From assembly GCA_021151825.1 (NCBI GenBank), contig JAGKWQ010000004.1, positions 1-64,000 of the forward strand: a DNA stretch of 64,000 nucleotides, in the 5' to 3' direction. This document shows, piece after piece, positions 45,704-55,359 of this stretch. Position 1 is the first letter of the stretch. Each line of letters opens with the position of its first letter. Source of the stretch: Cellvibrionaceae bacterium. GTDB lineage: Bacteria; Pseudomonadota; Gammaproteobacteria; Pseudomonadales; Cellvibrionaceae. The notes below the pieces were generated by a model that was given only the letters and a program-made list of their open reading frames with translations, searched no databases and was not told the origin of the DNA. A program made the position numbers and the translations under genes.

Positions 45704-46894
45704 ATGTTTGAAGTTCTGCCCCTGCTGCCTAACGACCCGATTCTGGGTTTGAGTATCGCTTATGCCAATGATATTAACGCCGACAAGGTGGATTTGGGCG
45801 TAGGTGTGTATAAGAACGATGCGGGGCAAACCCCGATTATGAAAGCGGTAGCCGAGGCGGAAAAATTGCGCATTACACGCGATATCACCAAAGCCTACAC
45901 CCCGCCTGCGGGTGTTCCCGGTGCTAATGAAGCATCTACCCGTTTAGTATTTGGCGCGGATCACCCCGCTGTAGCGGCTGGCCGTGTGCGTACTGTGCAA
46001 GCACCTGGCGGTTGCGGTGCTTTGCGTGTGGCGGCGGAGTTAATCCAGCGTGCCAAGCCCGGTGCTAATTTGTGGGTGAGCACACCAACCTGGGCGAACC
46101 ATGTTCCATTGTTGGGTTCTGCGGGTTTGAAACTGCGCGAATATCCTTATTACGACTACGCCAATCACACCATCGATTTCGCCGCATTGATCGCAACTTT
46201 CAATCAGATCCCCCATGGCGACCTGGTATTGCTACATGCTTGCTGCCATAACCCGAGCGGTGCCGATTTGACCCGCGCGCAGTGGGATCAGGTTGCTGAT
46301 GTACTGGTTGAACGCGGCATCATTCCTTTTGTGGATATGGCCTATCAGGGTTTTGGTGAAGGCTTGGAAGAAGATGCATACGGTTTGCGGATGCTGGCGA
46401 ATCGTGTACCGGAAATGATCGTTGCCAATTCTTTTTCTAAAAACTTTGGCTTGTACCGTGAGCGTGCAGCAAGTTTGAGCCTGGTTTTTGCTGATACCCA
46501 GCAAGCTGATGCCGGTTTCAGCCAATTGCTGAACGTAGCGCGCGGTATTTACTCAATGCCACCTGCGCACGGCTCGACAATCGTCGACATCATCCTGCAC
46601 AGCGATGAGCTCACCCAATTATGGCAAACCGAACTTACCCAAATGCGCGAGCGCATCGCCGGTTTGCGGGTGCAATTGGTGGAATCATTAAATGGTTTGC
46701 AACAAGCTCGCGATTTCAGCTTTATCGCCAAAGAGCGCGGCATGTTTTCATTCCTGGGCTTAACAGTTGAACAAGTGCGTAAGCTGAAAAGTGATTACAG
46801 TATTTACATGACCGACACCAGCCGCATCAGCGTGGCGGGTTTGACTAAAGAAAAAATGGCGTATGTTGCCAAAGCGATAGTGGCGGTTTTGTAA
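45704..46894 (+). CDS. Aspartate/aromatic-type amino acid aminotransferase
   Basis: 396 residues, class I PLP aminotransferase of the AspC/TyrB group. VDLGVGVYKNDAGQTPIMKA near the N-terminus, HNPSGADLT, and the PLP-lysine region NSFSKNFGLYRERA. It transfers amino groups between aspartate or aromatic amino acids and 2-oxoglutarate. AspC and TyrB cannot be separated by eye. GGAG six bases before the ATG. Confidence 0.93.
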   Translation: MFEVLPLLPNDPILGLSIAYANDINADKVDLGVGVYKNDAGQTPIMKAVAEAEKLRITRDITKAYTPPAGVPGANEASTRLVFGADHPAVAAGRVRTVQAPGGCGALRVAAELIQRAKPGANLWVSTPTWANHVPLLGSAGLKLREYPYYDYANHTIDFAALIATFNQIPHGDLVLLHACCHNPSGADLTRAQWDQVADVLVERGIIPFVDMAYQGFGEGLEEDAYGLRMLANRVPEMIVANSFSKNFGLYRERAASLSLVFADTQQADAGFSQLLNVARGIYSMPPAHGSTIVDIILHSDELTQLWQTELTQMRERIAGLRVQLVESLNGLQQARDFSFIAKERGMFSFLGLTVEQVRKLKSDYSIYMTDTSRISVAGLTKEKMAYVAKAIVAVL

Positions 46895-46968
46895 TTTTTA
46901 TAGGTCGCTAATAGTTTTTCCTGCAATCCTTATGCGCTCCTAACGGCGAGGCTGCTAAGCTCTCGCCT

Positions 46969-48453
46969 ATGAATACATTGTTCTCTCCTCAATACCTGCA
47001 GCGATACGCAACCGGCCTGGCCATTTGGGCGCTGGGCTGGTGTGTATTGTTATTGCTGGATACCCGCTTTGATTTGGCCAGCCTGAGTTTGGTGTTGGTC
47101 CTTACGTCCGCGATTGCATCGTTGTGGTTACCCTTGAGTATTACGTTGGTAACCAGCGTAATCGCGCTGATGGCTTTTAACTGGGCCCTTGTGCCACCGC
47201 GCGGCACTTTTGCGATTGATCTGCACCAACATGCTTTTTTGTTGATGGCGATGTTAGTCGTGAATGTGATCGTGGCGGGGTTGATGGTTTCCCTGCGTGA
47301 GCAAACCCGTCGCGCCCACGCTCATGCTGAAGCTGCAGATGCATTACGAAAATGGGGCGATAAATTACGTGATGCCAAAGAACCCGCAGAATTATTGGAG
47401 GAATTGCAACAACAACTCGTTAGCCTCAGCAATTTTCCCGTTCAAACATTGAGTGATGTGAGTGGCGATATTACGCAATTAACCACTGAACAGCGCGAGG
47501 CACTGATTTATTGCAAGGACAACAATCAAGCCATAGGGCCGGGGACCGGGCGCTATCAAGAGTTGTCAAATCTCTATCTACCTTTGCGCGGCAAAGGTCA
47601 GGCGGGCGGGGCGGTGATGCTGGATCCGACATTGGTTGAACAACCCGAGCTACTCGTTCAAGCCCAGGCCTTGTGCGATCAAATGGGTTGGGCGTTGGAG
47701 CGGCAGCAAATTCTGAAGCGTGAACAAGCGGCGCGAGATCAGGTGCAATCACAAAACTTGCGCAATACTTTTCTCGCGGCAATCTCTCACGATTATCGCA
47801 CTCCGCTCGCCACTATCATGGGCGCTGCATCGTCATTAATTGAACAGGATGATCGATTAGTTCAAGCCCAGCGTAAACAATTGGCACAACGTATTGTTGA
47901 TGAGACAGATCGCTTGCGTCGCCAAACGAATAATATGCTGCAACTTGCACGGCTCGATGGAATTAAAGCAGTCGGTGCAGCAATCAATGCGGATTGGGAA
48001 TCCGCTGAAGAAATTATTGGCAGTGTGCTTCGCCGAATTCCGTTGGAGCATCAAGCGCAAATTGAAACAACCATTCAACCTGATTTGCCATTGATTTGGG
48101 GTGATTCATTACTATTAGCGCAGCTGTTGGAAAATTTAATCCACAACGCTATCAAATATGGCCCACTCAATGGCGAGATAAAAATAATTGCGCGATTGCA
48201 TCGGCAATCGTTGGTGCTGGCAGTGGAGGATAAAGGAGCTGGTATCGCTGCAAATGATTTTGAACAGTTGCTGGAAACTTTCCAGCGCGGTGATCATCGC
48301 CAATCAGGTGCCGGCGTTGGGCTCGCGTTGTGCCGTGCAATTGCGCGAGCCCATAGCGGAGAGTTTGTACATATCACCGATGCTGCCGGTGCCCGCTTTG
48401 AATGCCGTTTACCATTGCGCGCGCAGCCGTCTATTGTCGGAGCTCATACATGA
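46969..48453 (+). CDS. KdpD-like sensor histidine kinase lacking the KdpD N-terminal domain
   Basis: 494 residues, about 400 shorter than full KdpD. Four membrane segments of DUF4118 type (about 12-110), a GAF-like region (about 130-245), HisKA with phospho-acceptor H274 in AAISHDYRTPLATIMGAAS, and HATPase (N-box LLENLIHNAIKYG, G-boxes EDKGAGIA and GAGVGLAL). The KdpD sensor and Usp-like domains are absent. It overlaps the response-regulator gene by four bases, and kup follows. It probably signals potassium or osmotic state, but through the membrane or GAF part. Confidence 0.88.
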   Translation: MNTLFSPQYLQRYATGLAIWALGWCVLLLLDTRFDLASLSLVLVLTSAIASLWLPLSITLVTSVIALMAFNWALVPPRGTFAIDLHQHAFLLMAMLVVNVIVAGLMVSLREQTRRAHAHAEAADALRKWGDKLRDAKEPAELLEELQQQLVSLSNFPVQTLSDVSGDITQLTTEQREALIYCKDNNQAIGPGTGRYQELSNLYLPLRGKGQAGGAVMLDPTLVEQPELLVQAQALCDQMGWALERQQILKREQAARDQVQSQNLRNTFLAAISHDYRTPLATIMGAASSLIEQDDRLVQAQRKQLAQRIVDETDRLRRQTNNMLQLARLDGIKAVGAAINADWESAEEIIGSVLRRIPLEHQAQIETTIQPDLPLIWGDSLLLAQLLENLIHNAIKYGPLNGEIKIIARLHRQSLVLAVEDKGAGIAANDFEQLLETFQRGDHRQSGAGVGLALCRAIARAHSGEFVHITDAAGARFECRLPLRAQPSIVGAHT

Positions 48454-49172
48454 GTTTGCGTTTATTGCTGGTCGAAGATGATCGCGAATTGCGCAGTACG
48501 TTGCGTTCCGCATTGATGGTGGAAGGTTATGACGTTATTACTGCGGCGAGTCTTTCTGAAGCAAATGCAATCTATAGCCAAACCCGGCTTGATGGTGAAA
48601 CCAAAGCCCGGCCTTTCGATTTAATTTTACTGGATCTGGGTTTACCTGATGGTGATGGCAGCGAGCTGCTTAATCGTTTGCGTCGTCGCCAAAATACACC
48701 GGTGATTATTATTTCCGCGCGCGAAGCGGAAGGGCAAAAAATTGAATTGCTGGATTCGGGTGCTGATGATTATTTGGTAAAACCTTTTAGTATTGGCGAA
48801 TTGTTGGCGCGTATTCGTGTGGCGATGCGGCATCGCGGTGCGAACCTCCGACCGGCAATAACGCGTTACGAATATGCAGATTTATGTGTCGATCTGGCGA
48901 ACCATAGCGTGGATAAAAATGGTGAAACTATTCATCTCACGCCAACAGAATTTAATTTGCTGGCGCGTCTGGTGCGCAGTGCCGGGCAAGTGGTTAACCA
49001 TCGCCAATTATTGGTAGATGTGTGGGGGCCGGAGTATTTGGATCACACGCATTATTTACGTTTATACATGGGGCAATTGCGCGCGAAACTGGAACAAAAT
49101 CCTGCGCGCCCTGCGTTCCTGTTAACTGAGCCGGGAATTGGTTATCGCTTATTGGATAATAATCCGCAGTAA
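48450..49172 (+). CDS. KdpE-like OmpR-family response regulator
   Basis: 240 residues from ATG 48450 (ATGA overlap with the kinase stop). Receiver domain with acidic pair VEDD, phospho-acceptor D62 in LLDLGLPDG and conserved Lys in DYLVKPFSIGELL. C-terminal winged helix (TPTEFNLLARLVRSAGQVVN). Partner of the upstream kinase. The adjacent kup gene, 70 bp downstream, is its most obvious target. Confidence 0.93.
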   Translation: MSLRLLLVEDDRELRSTLRSALMVEGYDVITAASLSEANAIYSQTRLDGETKARPFDLILLDLGLPDGDGSELLNRLRRRQNTPVIIISAREAEGQKIELLDSGADDYLVKPFSIGELLARIRVAMRHRGANLRPAITRYEYADLCVDLANHSVDKNGETIHLTPTEFNLLARLVRSAGQVVNHRQLLVDVWGPEYLDHTHYLRLYMGQLRAKLEQNPARPAFLLTEPGIGYRLLDNNPQ

Positions 49173-49242
49173 CTGGCTATACTTATGCGATCCTGATGTC
49201 GGGTTCTACATACTGCGTGTGTTTATTACATAGGTAGTTGTT

Positions 49243-51159
49243 ATGACAGTCTCTTCCATATCGCCCAACGCTAATTCTGAAATCCCGGTTTCCCCCGCCA
49301 AACAAAGTCTGGCAGCACTAACTCTCGCTGCTATCGGTGTAGTGTACGGCGATATCGGTACCAGTCCGCTTTATACCGTTAAAGAAATTTTTGCACCTGC
49401 GACGGGTGTTCCCCTGGATTCGCATCATATTGTCGGTGCTATATCCACAATCTTCTGGGCATTAATGCTTGTCGTCACGTTGAAATATGTGATCCTGATT
49501 TTGCGTGCAGACAATCGCGGTGAGGGTGGTTCGCTTGCGCTGACAGCGCTTGCTGCACAAACTGCTAACAAAAATCAGCAATTGCGCCGCTGGATTTTAT
49601 TAATTGGTTTATTTGGCGCAACCTTGTTTTATGGTGACAGCATTATCACCCCTGCAATTTCTGTATTGGGGGCAATGGAAGGTTTGGAAGTGGCGACGCC
49701 GGCACTAAAACCCTTGGTGGTGCCGATGACGTTGGCAATTCTGATTAGTTTATTTTTGGTGCAGCGTTTTGGTACCGGGGCAATGGGAAAAATATTCGGG
49801 CCCATTGTGACGCTCTGGTTTTTAATGCTCGCTGTATCCGGTGTTGCTCACATTATTGCGCAACCTGCGATTCTCGCTGCGCTAAATCCGTTAGAGGCTT
49901 GGCAATTTTTAAGTGGGCGTGGTTGGTATGTATTTGCAGCAATCGGTGCAATTGTATTGGCACTTACCGGGGCTGAAGCACTGTATGCGGATATGGGGCA
50001 CTTTGGTCGCAAACCGATTCAACTTGCCTGGACCTGGTTAGTATTTCCATCGCTTGCACTGAATTACATGGGGCAGGGAGCATTGTTGCTGGCCGATCCC
50101 GCTGCTATCGCCAATCCGTTTTATAAATTATTTCCGCAAACATTAATTTGGCCTGCGTTGATCATCGCTTCGCTTGCGGCAATTATTGCATCGCAAGCGG
50201 TTATCTCTGGTGCTTATTCAATGACTCGCCAGGCAATTCAATTGGGATTTTTGCCACGTATGACTGTGCAACACACATCTGCGCGTGAAGCGGGCCAGAT
50301 TTATATGCCGGCGGTGAACTGGATGTTATTAATTGGTGTGATTGCTGTAGTACTTTTCTTTGGCAGTTCATCCGGCCTCGCTGGTGCTTATGGTATTGCT
50401 GTGACTGTCACCATGGCGACGACCACATGCCTTACATTTTTTGTGGTGCGTGGCCGCTGGAAATTACCCTTGCCAATTGCTGTTGGTGCAACGGCTTTTT
50501 TTCTTGCGGTAGATATTTTCCTGATCGCCGGTTGCGCACTTAAATTTCTGGACGGTGGCTGGTTCTCGCTACTGGTTGCTGCGTTGTTATTTTTAATTAT
50601 GAGCACCTGGCAGCGCGGCCGTGCAATTGTGATGCAAACGATTCATCGCGATGGTGTGGAATTGGAACCATTTCTGCAAACCTTGCGCCCTACTGAAATC
50701 CAGCGCGCCGCACGCACAGCCATTTATATGGTTGCTGATGCAACCACTGTGCCCCAGGCGTTGCTCCACAATTTAAAACACAACCAGGTTTTGCATGAAC
50801 GCAATCTGGTATTAACCGTGCACTTTAAAGATGAACCCTGGGTTGGCGAAGATGCGCGTGTACACATCGAAGCGCTGGGAAATACGTTCTGGCGAGTCAC
50901 GTTGAGTTTCGGATTTATGGATGTTCCCGATGTGCCACGCGCTCTTAAATTATGCGAGCAATACGAATTGGTGATTCCGCATTTCCAAACCAGTTATTTT
51001 TTAAGCCGTGAATCGATTGTCTCTACACCCGGCAGCGGTATGGCACCGTGGCGTGAGCGTTTATTTTCGACGATGAGTCGTAACGCGGGCGGGGTAGTGG
51101 AGTTCTTTCGCTTACCGGATAACGCTGTGATTGAATTGGGAACGCGGATACAGATTTAA
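49243..51159 (+). CDS. kup: Kup potassium uptake transporter
   Basis: 638 residues, twelve membrane segments then a cytoplasmic C-terminal domain. VYGDIGTSPLYTVKEIF, LTGAEALYADMGHFGRKPI and FYGDSIITPAISVLGAMEGL are Kup/HAK signatures. It imports potassium with protons. AGGTAG precedes the ATG. It is the third gene of the kinase-regulator unit and ends in a strong terminator. Confidence 0.95.
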   Translation: MTVSSISPNANSEIPVSPAKQSLAALTLAAIGVVYGDIGTSPLYTVKEIFAPATGVPLDSHHIVGAISTIFWALMLVVTLKYVILILRADNRGEGGSLALTALAAQTANKNQQLRRWILLIGLFGATLFYGDSIITPAISVLGAMEGLEVATPALKPLVVPMTLAILISLFLVQRFGTGAMGKIFGPIVTLWFLMLAVSGVAHIIAQPAILAALNPLEAWQFLSGRGWYVFAAIGAIVLALTGAEALYADMGHFGRKPIQLAWTWLVFPSLALNYMGQGALLLADPAAIANPFYKLFPQTLIWPALIIASLAAIIASQAVISGAYSMTRQAIQLGFLPRMTVQHTSAREAGQIYMPAVNWMLLIGVIAVVLFFGSSSGLAGAYGIAVTVTMATTTCLTFFVVRGRWKLPLPIAVGATAFFLAVDIFLIAGCALKFLDGGWFSLLVAALLFLIMSTWQRGRAIVMQTIHRDGVELEPFLQTLRPTEIQRAARTAIYMVADATTVPQALLHNLKHNQVLHERNLVLTVHFKDEPWVGEDARVHIEALGNTFWRVTLSFGFMDVPDVPRALKLCEQYELVIPHFQTSYFLSRESIVSTPGSGMAPWRERLFSTMSRNAGGVVEFFRLPDNAVIELGTRIQI

Positions 51160-51177
51160 CGTCAACCTGTGCAAATA

Positions 51178-51214
51178 AAAAAGGCGAAGCTGCATTGCAG
51201 CTTCGCCTTTTTTA
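51178..51214. terminator. Bidirectional terminator after kup
   Basis: AAGGCGAAGCTGCA (51181-51194) and its complement TGCAGCTTCGCCTT (51196-51209), flanked by A and T runs. The convergent lipoprotein gene ends at 51226. Confidence 0.9.
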
Positions 51215-51225
51215 TCCAACGAAAA

Positions 51226-52338
51226 TTATTTCAATTGGAACTCTATTTTCTTGAAGCTGATATCCGCTTCCTTAAATGTTTCCGGTACGCTGGCGTTCCA
51301 TGGATTGATATTTCCACGCAATACTGCGCCGGTTCTTGTTTCACCCACAAACAGTCCGCGTTTGATGACTACATTACTTAAATCAGCAAGCGTTTTATTG
51401 GTGCGAACATAATTAACTTCGGAATAGAACGTCAGGTTTTTCACTGGAATAGTTACGCGGACCCATTTGTCTTTCAAGGTATTTTGATCCAATTCAACAA
51501 TGATAGCCGCATTTAAATTGCCACCATCATGTAACGTAATTCCTATATTCACTTTGCCAGAGTCCATCGCATCTACAGTGGCTGCACTCACGTAACTCGC
51601 ATATGTAGTTTTTAATGTGCTCGCACTTGGGATATTGGTTTTGGTGCTATTAATTTTTAAATCCAGTACCAGATTTTCAATATCACCAAACTTGTAACCA
51701 TAAGAGAGAATGCTGCGTTCGAAACCATTAGCATGCTGGCGATCCCAGTCGGCGACTTTTTTCACTAGCACGATATTGATCGTGTCCACACCATTACAGC
51801 TGTTATTTACCGCCGCGCTAGTGTTGAAATTATAAATATTGCCGGCATTTTTCAGGTTTACCCACTCGGTGGTGCTGCCATTGGTTGCATGGTTCCAGCC
51901 ACTAAAATTCAAACTGGAAACGCTTTGGTTTTGTATACCGCCATCGTAATCGGCAAAGAACGCAAAGGTTTTATTCGCGGCGTTGATATTTACTCCGCAA
52001 TTTTCTATTTCTGCGACAGAGTAGTTTGTGTAGCTGGTGGCTGCCAGCGTGCTCTCACTGCCGGCTGCAACGCTTGACGCAATGCTGCTTGATGCTTCTG
52101 AAGAACTGGCTGGCGTTGATGAACTCACAGGAGCCGCAGAGCTTGCAGGGGCTGATGAGCTGGCAACACTTGAACTTGATGGCACTATCGAACTACTGCT
52201 TGACTGCCCTATCGAACTACTGGAAGAGCTTGGGATTGGCGATGGATCAGGTTTTTTTCCTCCACCGCCGCTTCCGCCACAGGCAGTCAGGCCGGCAACC
52301 ATTAATGAAAGGGCACAGGTTTTAATCAGGGATTGCAT
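51226..52338 (-). CDS. Poly-serine-linker lipoprotein with carbohydrate-binding-like domain
   Basis: 370 residues. Lipobox LTAC after a signal peptide, then a GGSGGGG stretch and a Ser/Ala/Pro linker to about residue 95. The C-terminal globular region (about 105-370) ends in a beta-sandwich (VNIGITLHDGGNLNAAIIVE, WVRVTIPVKNLTFYSEV, FKKIEFQLK) resembling the galactose-binding-like modules of the protein at 1-2880. No catalytic domain was recognised. Such lipoproteins are common in plant-polysaccharide degraders and probably bind glycans at the cell surface. Confidence 0.8.
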   Translation of the reverse strand: MQSLIKTCALSLMVAGLTACGGSGGGGKKPDPSPIPSSSSSSIGQSSSSSIVPSSSSVASSSAPASSAAPVSSSTPASSSEASSSIASSVAAGSESTLAATSYTNYSVAEIENCGVNINAANKTFAFFADYDGGIQNQSVSSLNFSGWNHATNGSTTEWVNLKNAGNIYNFNTSAAVNNSCNGVDTINIVLVKKVADWDRQHANGFERSILSYGYKFGDIENLVLDLKINSTKTNIPSASTLKTTYASYVSAATVDAMDSGKVNIGITLHDGGNLNAAIIVELDQNTLKDKWVRVTIPVKNLTFYSEVNYVRTNKTLADLSNVVIKRGLFVGETRTGAVLRGNINPWNASVPETFKEADISFKKIEFQLK

Positions 52339-52588
52339 GGTAATTCCAAAGCTCCGTTGTTGTTATCGTCGGCTGGGGTTTGTGGTCTTGAGGGTATGGC
52401 GGGGTGCGTCGTGTAAGCGCAATCTTTTCGTATCCCGCTGTTATTGTTAGGTGGGATAAGGCCAGAGCGGCGACTATATAGAGACTTTTAGTGCCGGTAA
52501 ATGATATTTGATAGCGCTAACAAAAAATATATCAAAGCAGTTTTTACTGTCAGCTTTTTAGGATGGGGGTCCGCAGGCGATGATTGAT

Positions 52589-52622
52589 AACAGTTAAATG
52601 ATTGGCCAATCATTTAACTGTT
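52589..52622. repeat. Perfect 34-bp palindrome
   Basis: AACAGTTAAATGATTGG (52589-52605) is followed immediately by its exact complement CCAATCATTTAACTGTT (52606-52622). No T-run follows on either strand, so it is not a normal terminator. It lies 11 bp after the mscS stop (minus) and about 250 bp upstream of the lipoprotein gene. Confidence 0.75.
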
Positions 52623-52632
52623 GGGGAAAAGG

Positions 52633-53271
52633 TTATTCTTGCTGGCGCAATTTTCGGGAATTGTGGCTATCTGCAAGGCTCATCTGGTCGATTTTCAGGC
52701 GGTCCGGGCTTTCGGCGTTTTCGGCAATCTTTTCGATTTCAGGGTGGTCCAGTCGTACAACAGCTTTTTGCAAGATCAAGCTGTTGGGATAGCTGATCAA
52801 ATTGCCATCCGCGCGCCGCAGAATAACGTGGAACAGGGTGATTTCCACAATCACGCCGCGCATATCATCATCTTTATCAAGAATTTTGATGAGGTCATTC
52901 ACCTTATACGGAAAGCTGAAAAAGATAATCATGCTTGCCGTAACGTTGCTGAGAATTGACCACTGCGCAAACAGGGCAATACCCACGACCGCAAAAATCG
53001 AGGAAAGGAATACCGAGATTTCGCTATAGCCCAGGCCCAGAATCAGGCAGATCACCACAATGCAACAGAACACCATGCCGATGTTCATCAAGCGCGTCAC
53101 ATACAGAACCCGCAAATCGCCGAAGGCACGGCGCACACTGACATCGTGGATAATTTTATCGAGCAGTTTGGATACGGCATAAAATACTAATATGCAGGAG
53201 GCGACGATCAATAATTTGGAGAACACACTATGGCTGGTAATTTGTTCGAGTGTGGTCAAAAACGTTTCCAC
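52633..53271 (-). CDS. Small MscS-family mechanosensitive channel
   Basis: 212 residues from a GTG start with AGGTG five bases upstream. Three membrane segments, the last being the pore helix (VFLSSIFAVVGIALFAQWSI), followed by the MscS beta domain (NVTASMIIFFSFPYKVNDLI, VIVEITLFHVILRRADGNLI). It opens under membrane tension on osmotic downshock. The C-terminal part is short, as in minimal MscS proteins. Confidence 0.9.
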   Translation of the reverse strand: METFLTTLEQITSHSVFSKLLIVASCILVFYAVSKLLDKIIHDVSVRRAFGDLRVLYVTRLMNIGMVFCCIVVICLILGLGYSEISVFLSSIFAVVGIALFAQWSILSNVTASMIIFFSFPYKVNDLIKILDKDDDMRGVIVEITLFHVILRRADGNLISYPNSLILQKAVVRLDHPEIEKIAENAESPDRLKIDQMSLADSHNSRKLRQQE

Positions 53272-53415
53272 AATAACACCTGTCCTGAAATCTGAAGTGA
53301 AAATTACAAATCCATTATTAGGGACCTGTAAGTGTAATATGGGTTCCGGTTTGCTTGGCCGGTACGAGCGTGGCTGGCATTATAGTAAAAACTATCAACA
53401 CTGAACGAGCGCAAA

Positions 53416-54144
53416 ATGATGTCAAATTTAACAAAACCGCTCTTATGCATCGCCCATCGTGGCGGCCCGCAAATGGGGCCTACCCCGTTACCGGAAAATA
53501 GTCTGGCGGCAATTGCCCGTGCACTAACGCTGGGAGTATACGCCGTTGAAATCGATGTATTTCAAATAGAGGGTGAATTATTAGTCACTCACGATCGCCG
53601 CCTGGGGCGTGTTGTTTCCGGGCAGGGGATTATTACTGAACAACCATTATCCTATTTGCGCGAACAACGGTTGGATAACGGTGAGCCACTTCCAACCTTG
53701 CAGCAAGTGTTGGAACTGGTGGGCGATAAAGCCTTGCTGAATATTGAAATCAAAGGTCAAAATTCTGTACCCGCATTGAAAAAAATACTGGGGGATTATA
53801 TCGATAGCCATCAAGGCACTTACGAGCAATACACTATTTCCAGTTTTGATCACCAGCAACTCTATCAATGTTTGCAACACCTCCCGCAGATAAAACGTGG
53901 TGTACTTATTGAAGGTGTTCCTCTGGATTACGCCGCTTGTTGTGAAGCCCTTAACGCTTATTCATTTAATACCCACTTAAGTTTTATCACGCCCGAATTG
54001 ATTCGTGATGCACAAAAACGCGGCTTAAAAAATTGGGTATATACCGTAAACCACGAAGATGATTGGCGTTATATGCAATCACTGGGGGTAGATGCGGTGT
54101 TTACGGATAAGCCGGATAAATTAATTGTATTCAATCAACAATAA
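53416..54144 (+). CDS. Glycerophosphodiester phosphodiesterase
   Basis: 242 residues, no signal peptide, so cytoplasmic. GDPD motifs: IAHRGGPQMG, LPENSLAAI, AVEIDVFQIEGELLVTHD, and NIEIKGQNS. It hydrolyses glycerophosphodiesters to glycerol-3-phosphate and an alcohol. Divergent from mscS. ATG 53416 is directly followed by a second ATG, so the start is uncertain by one residue. Confidence 0.93.
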   Translation: MMSNLTKPLLCIAHRGGPQMGPTPLPENSLAAIARALTLGVYAVEIDVFQIEGELLVTHDRRLGRVVSGQGIITEQPLSYLREQRLDNGEPLPTLQQVLELVGDKALLNIEIKGQNSVPALKKILGDYIDSHQGTYEQYTISSFDHQQLYQCLQHLPQIKRGVLIEGVPLDYAACCEALNAYSFNTHLSFITPELIRDAQKRGLKNWVYTVNHEDDWRYMQSLGVDAVFTDKPDKLIVFNQQ

Positions 54145-54278
54145 ATAATCGGGTGGTATTTTTTCGGTAAGACTTTGTGATTTTTTACCATGCCGAAAGG
54201 ATTCGGCTCTGGGCATAATGGCAATCAGCGTGATGGTTATCGCGTTTATTTTTTTGCCCTACTCAAGGAGGATTCATT

Positions 54279-55358
54279 ATGTTGCATTCCTTTGTATCAT
54301 CCGTTTTTTTATCGCCAGCTTTTATATTTCAATCCCGCTACAAATTGTTGTGCACCAGTTTTGGTTTATTGTTTGGCGGTATGGCTGCCAACAATTGCAT
54401 CGCTGTACCTGAAGAGCATAGTATCAATCGCTCTATTGCCGCCCAGGGTTCTGCAACCAATATTCTTTGGTCATCGTTTAATTCGGCGAGCAAAGTGCAA
54501 TGCGGAACGGCGTGTCGTTATTGGCAGCGCTCTGCTGGTCGATTGACACCACCAGCAAGCTGGACGCGTTTACCTGTTGCCTGGCCGAATTCCAGCTCTA
54601 CCAGTTTCCCAGCGCCTGCCACATTATCATTAACACAATTAGCGCCTACCAATGAAACTACCTGGGATGATACGCTAATTATTTACGATACCAATTACCT
54701 GCAAAAATCTGCCATAACGTATACCAATGCCGATAAATCCATGCGCGCATCGGTGCAAAAGTCCGGCAACATTTCTGCTGCACTTGCATATCATGTTCGC
54801 GTGCAAAATCAATCGGCAGCGACGCGCGATTATTTTGTGCGCTTTAAAGCCCCGATACATAAAAATGGTTTGCAAGCGGGGTATTACACGGGTGGGCCAT
54901 CGGGTAATCAACCTATGCCAGAAAATGGTAACGATGGCGTTGCACGCTCCAGTGCTGAATTATTGGTAGATGGCTTACCAGTATGGCAAACCGCTCGTTC
55001 ATTGCATCGCAAGGATTTGGTTTCCAATGCTTACGGAACTTCGTACAACTGGGGTGAAGATGCGAGTGATGATTCCTACACGATTTATCTCGGCCGCTAT
55101 GCATCCGGTGATAATTTTATCCTGGATTATATTCTGCAAGCCGATGCCATTGCCGATGCACCAAACTGCGGTCAGGACTTCAACGGTTATTTAAATCCTT
55201 CCTACACGCGTCATTGCCAGGTGCTGACGGCGGGCCGTGAAATTCCTAATACATCCTATGGCGGTGTAGCATTCGAAATCATTTCAACAGTAACCTTGCC
55301 GGTAAATTTTTATTTGGATATAAGCGGAACCCTTAGCGTCAGAGAAGGAGGAAATTAA
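54279..55358 (+). CDS. Secreted protein of unknown family (upstream paralogue)
   Basis: 359 residues, strong AAGGAGG before the ATG, signal-peptide-like hydrophobic N-terminus. No family recognised. The C-terminal 200 residues carry ELLVDGLPVWQT, SYNWGEDASDDSYTIYLGRY, and a Cys pair (NCGQDFN...RHCQV). The same pattern occurs in the gene that starts two bases later (LLVNGYPVWSS, AAWAFDKN, MGSYDAGQSLDVALVYFVEA, ECEFV...ACMGM). Two tandem, cotranscribed, diverged secreted paralogues. Possibly a surface appendage or assembly pair; not known. Confidence 0.75.
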   Translation: MLHSFVSSVFLSPAFIFQSRYKLLCTSFGLLFGGMAANNCIAVPEEHSINRSIAAQGSATNILWSSFNSASKVQCGTACRYWQRSAGRLTPPASWTRLPVAWPNSSSTSFPAPATLSLTQLAPTNETTWDDTLIIYDTNYLQKSAITYTNADKSMRASVQKSGNISAALAYHVRVQNQSAATRDYFVRFKAPIHKNGLQAGYYTGGPSGNQPMPENGNDGVARSSAELLVDGLPVWQTARSLHRKDLVSNAYGTSYNWGEDASDDSYTIYLGRYASGDNFILDYILQADAIADAPNCGQDFNGYLNPSYTRHCQVLTAGREIPNTSYGGVAFEIISTVTLPVNFYLDISGTLSVREGGN

Positions 55359-55359
55359 A

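Noticed and set aside
46969..51159. A Kdp potassium-pump operon
   Set aside because: kdpF, kdpA, kdpB and kdpC are absent and the kinase lacks the KdpD sensor domain; only the kinase core and regulator resemble Kdp.
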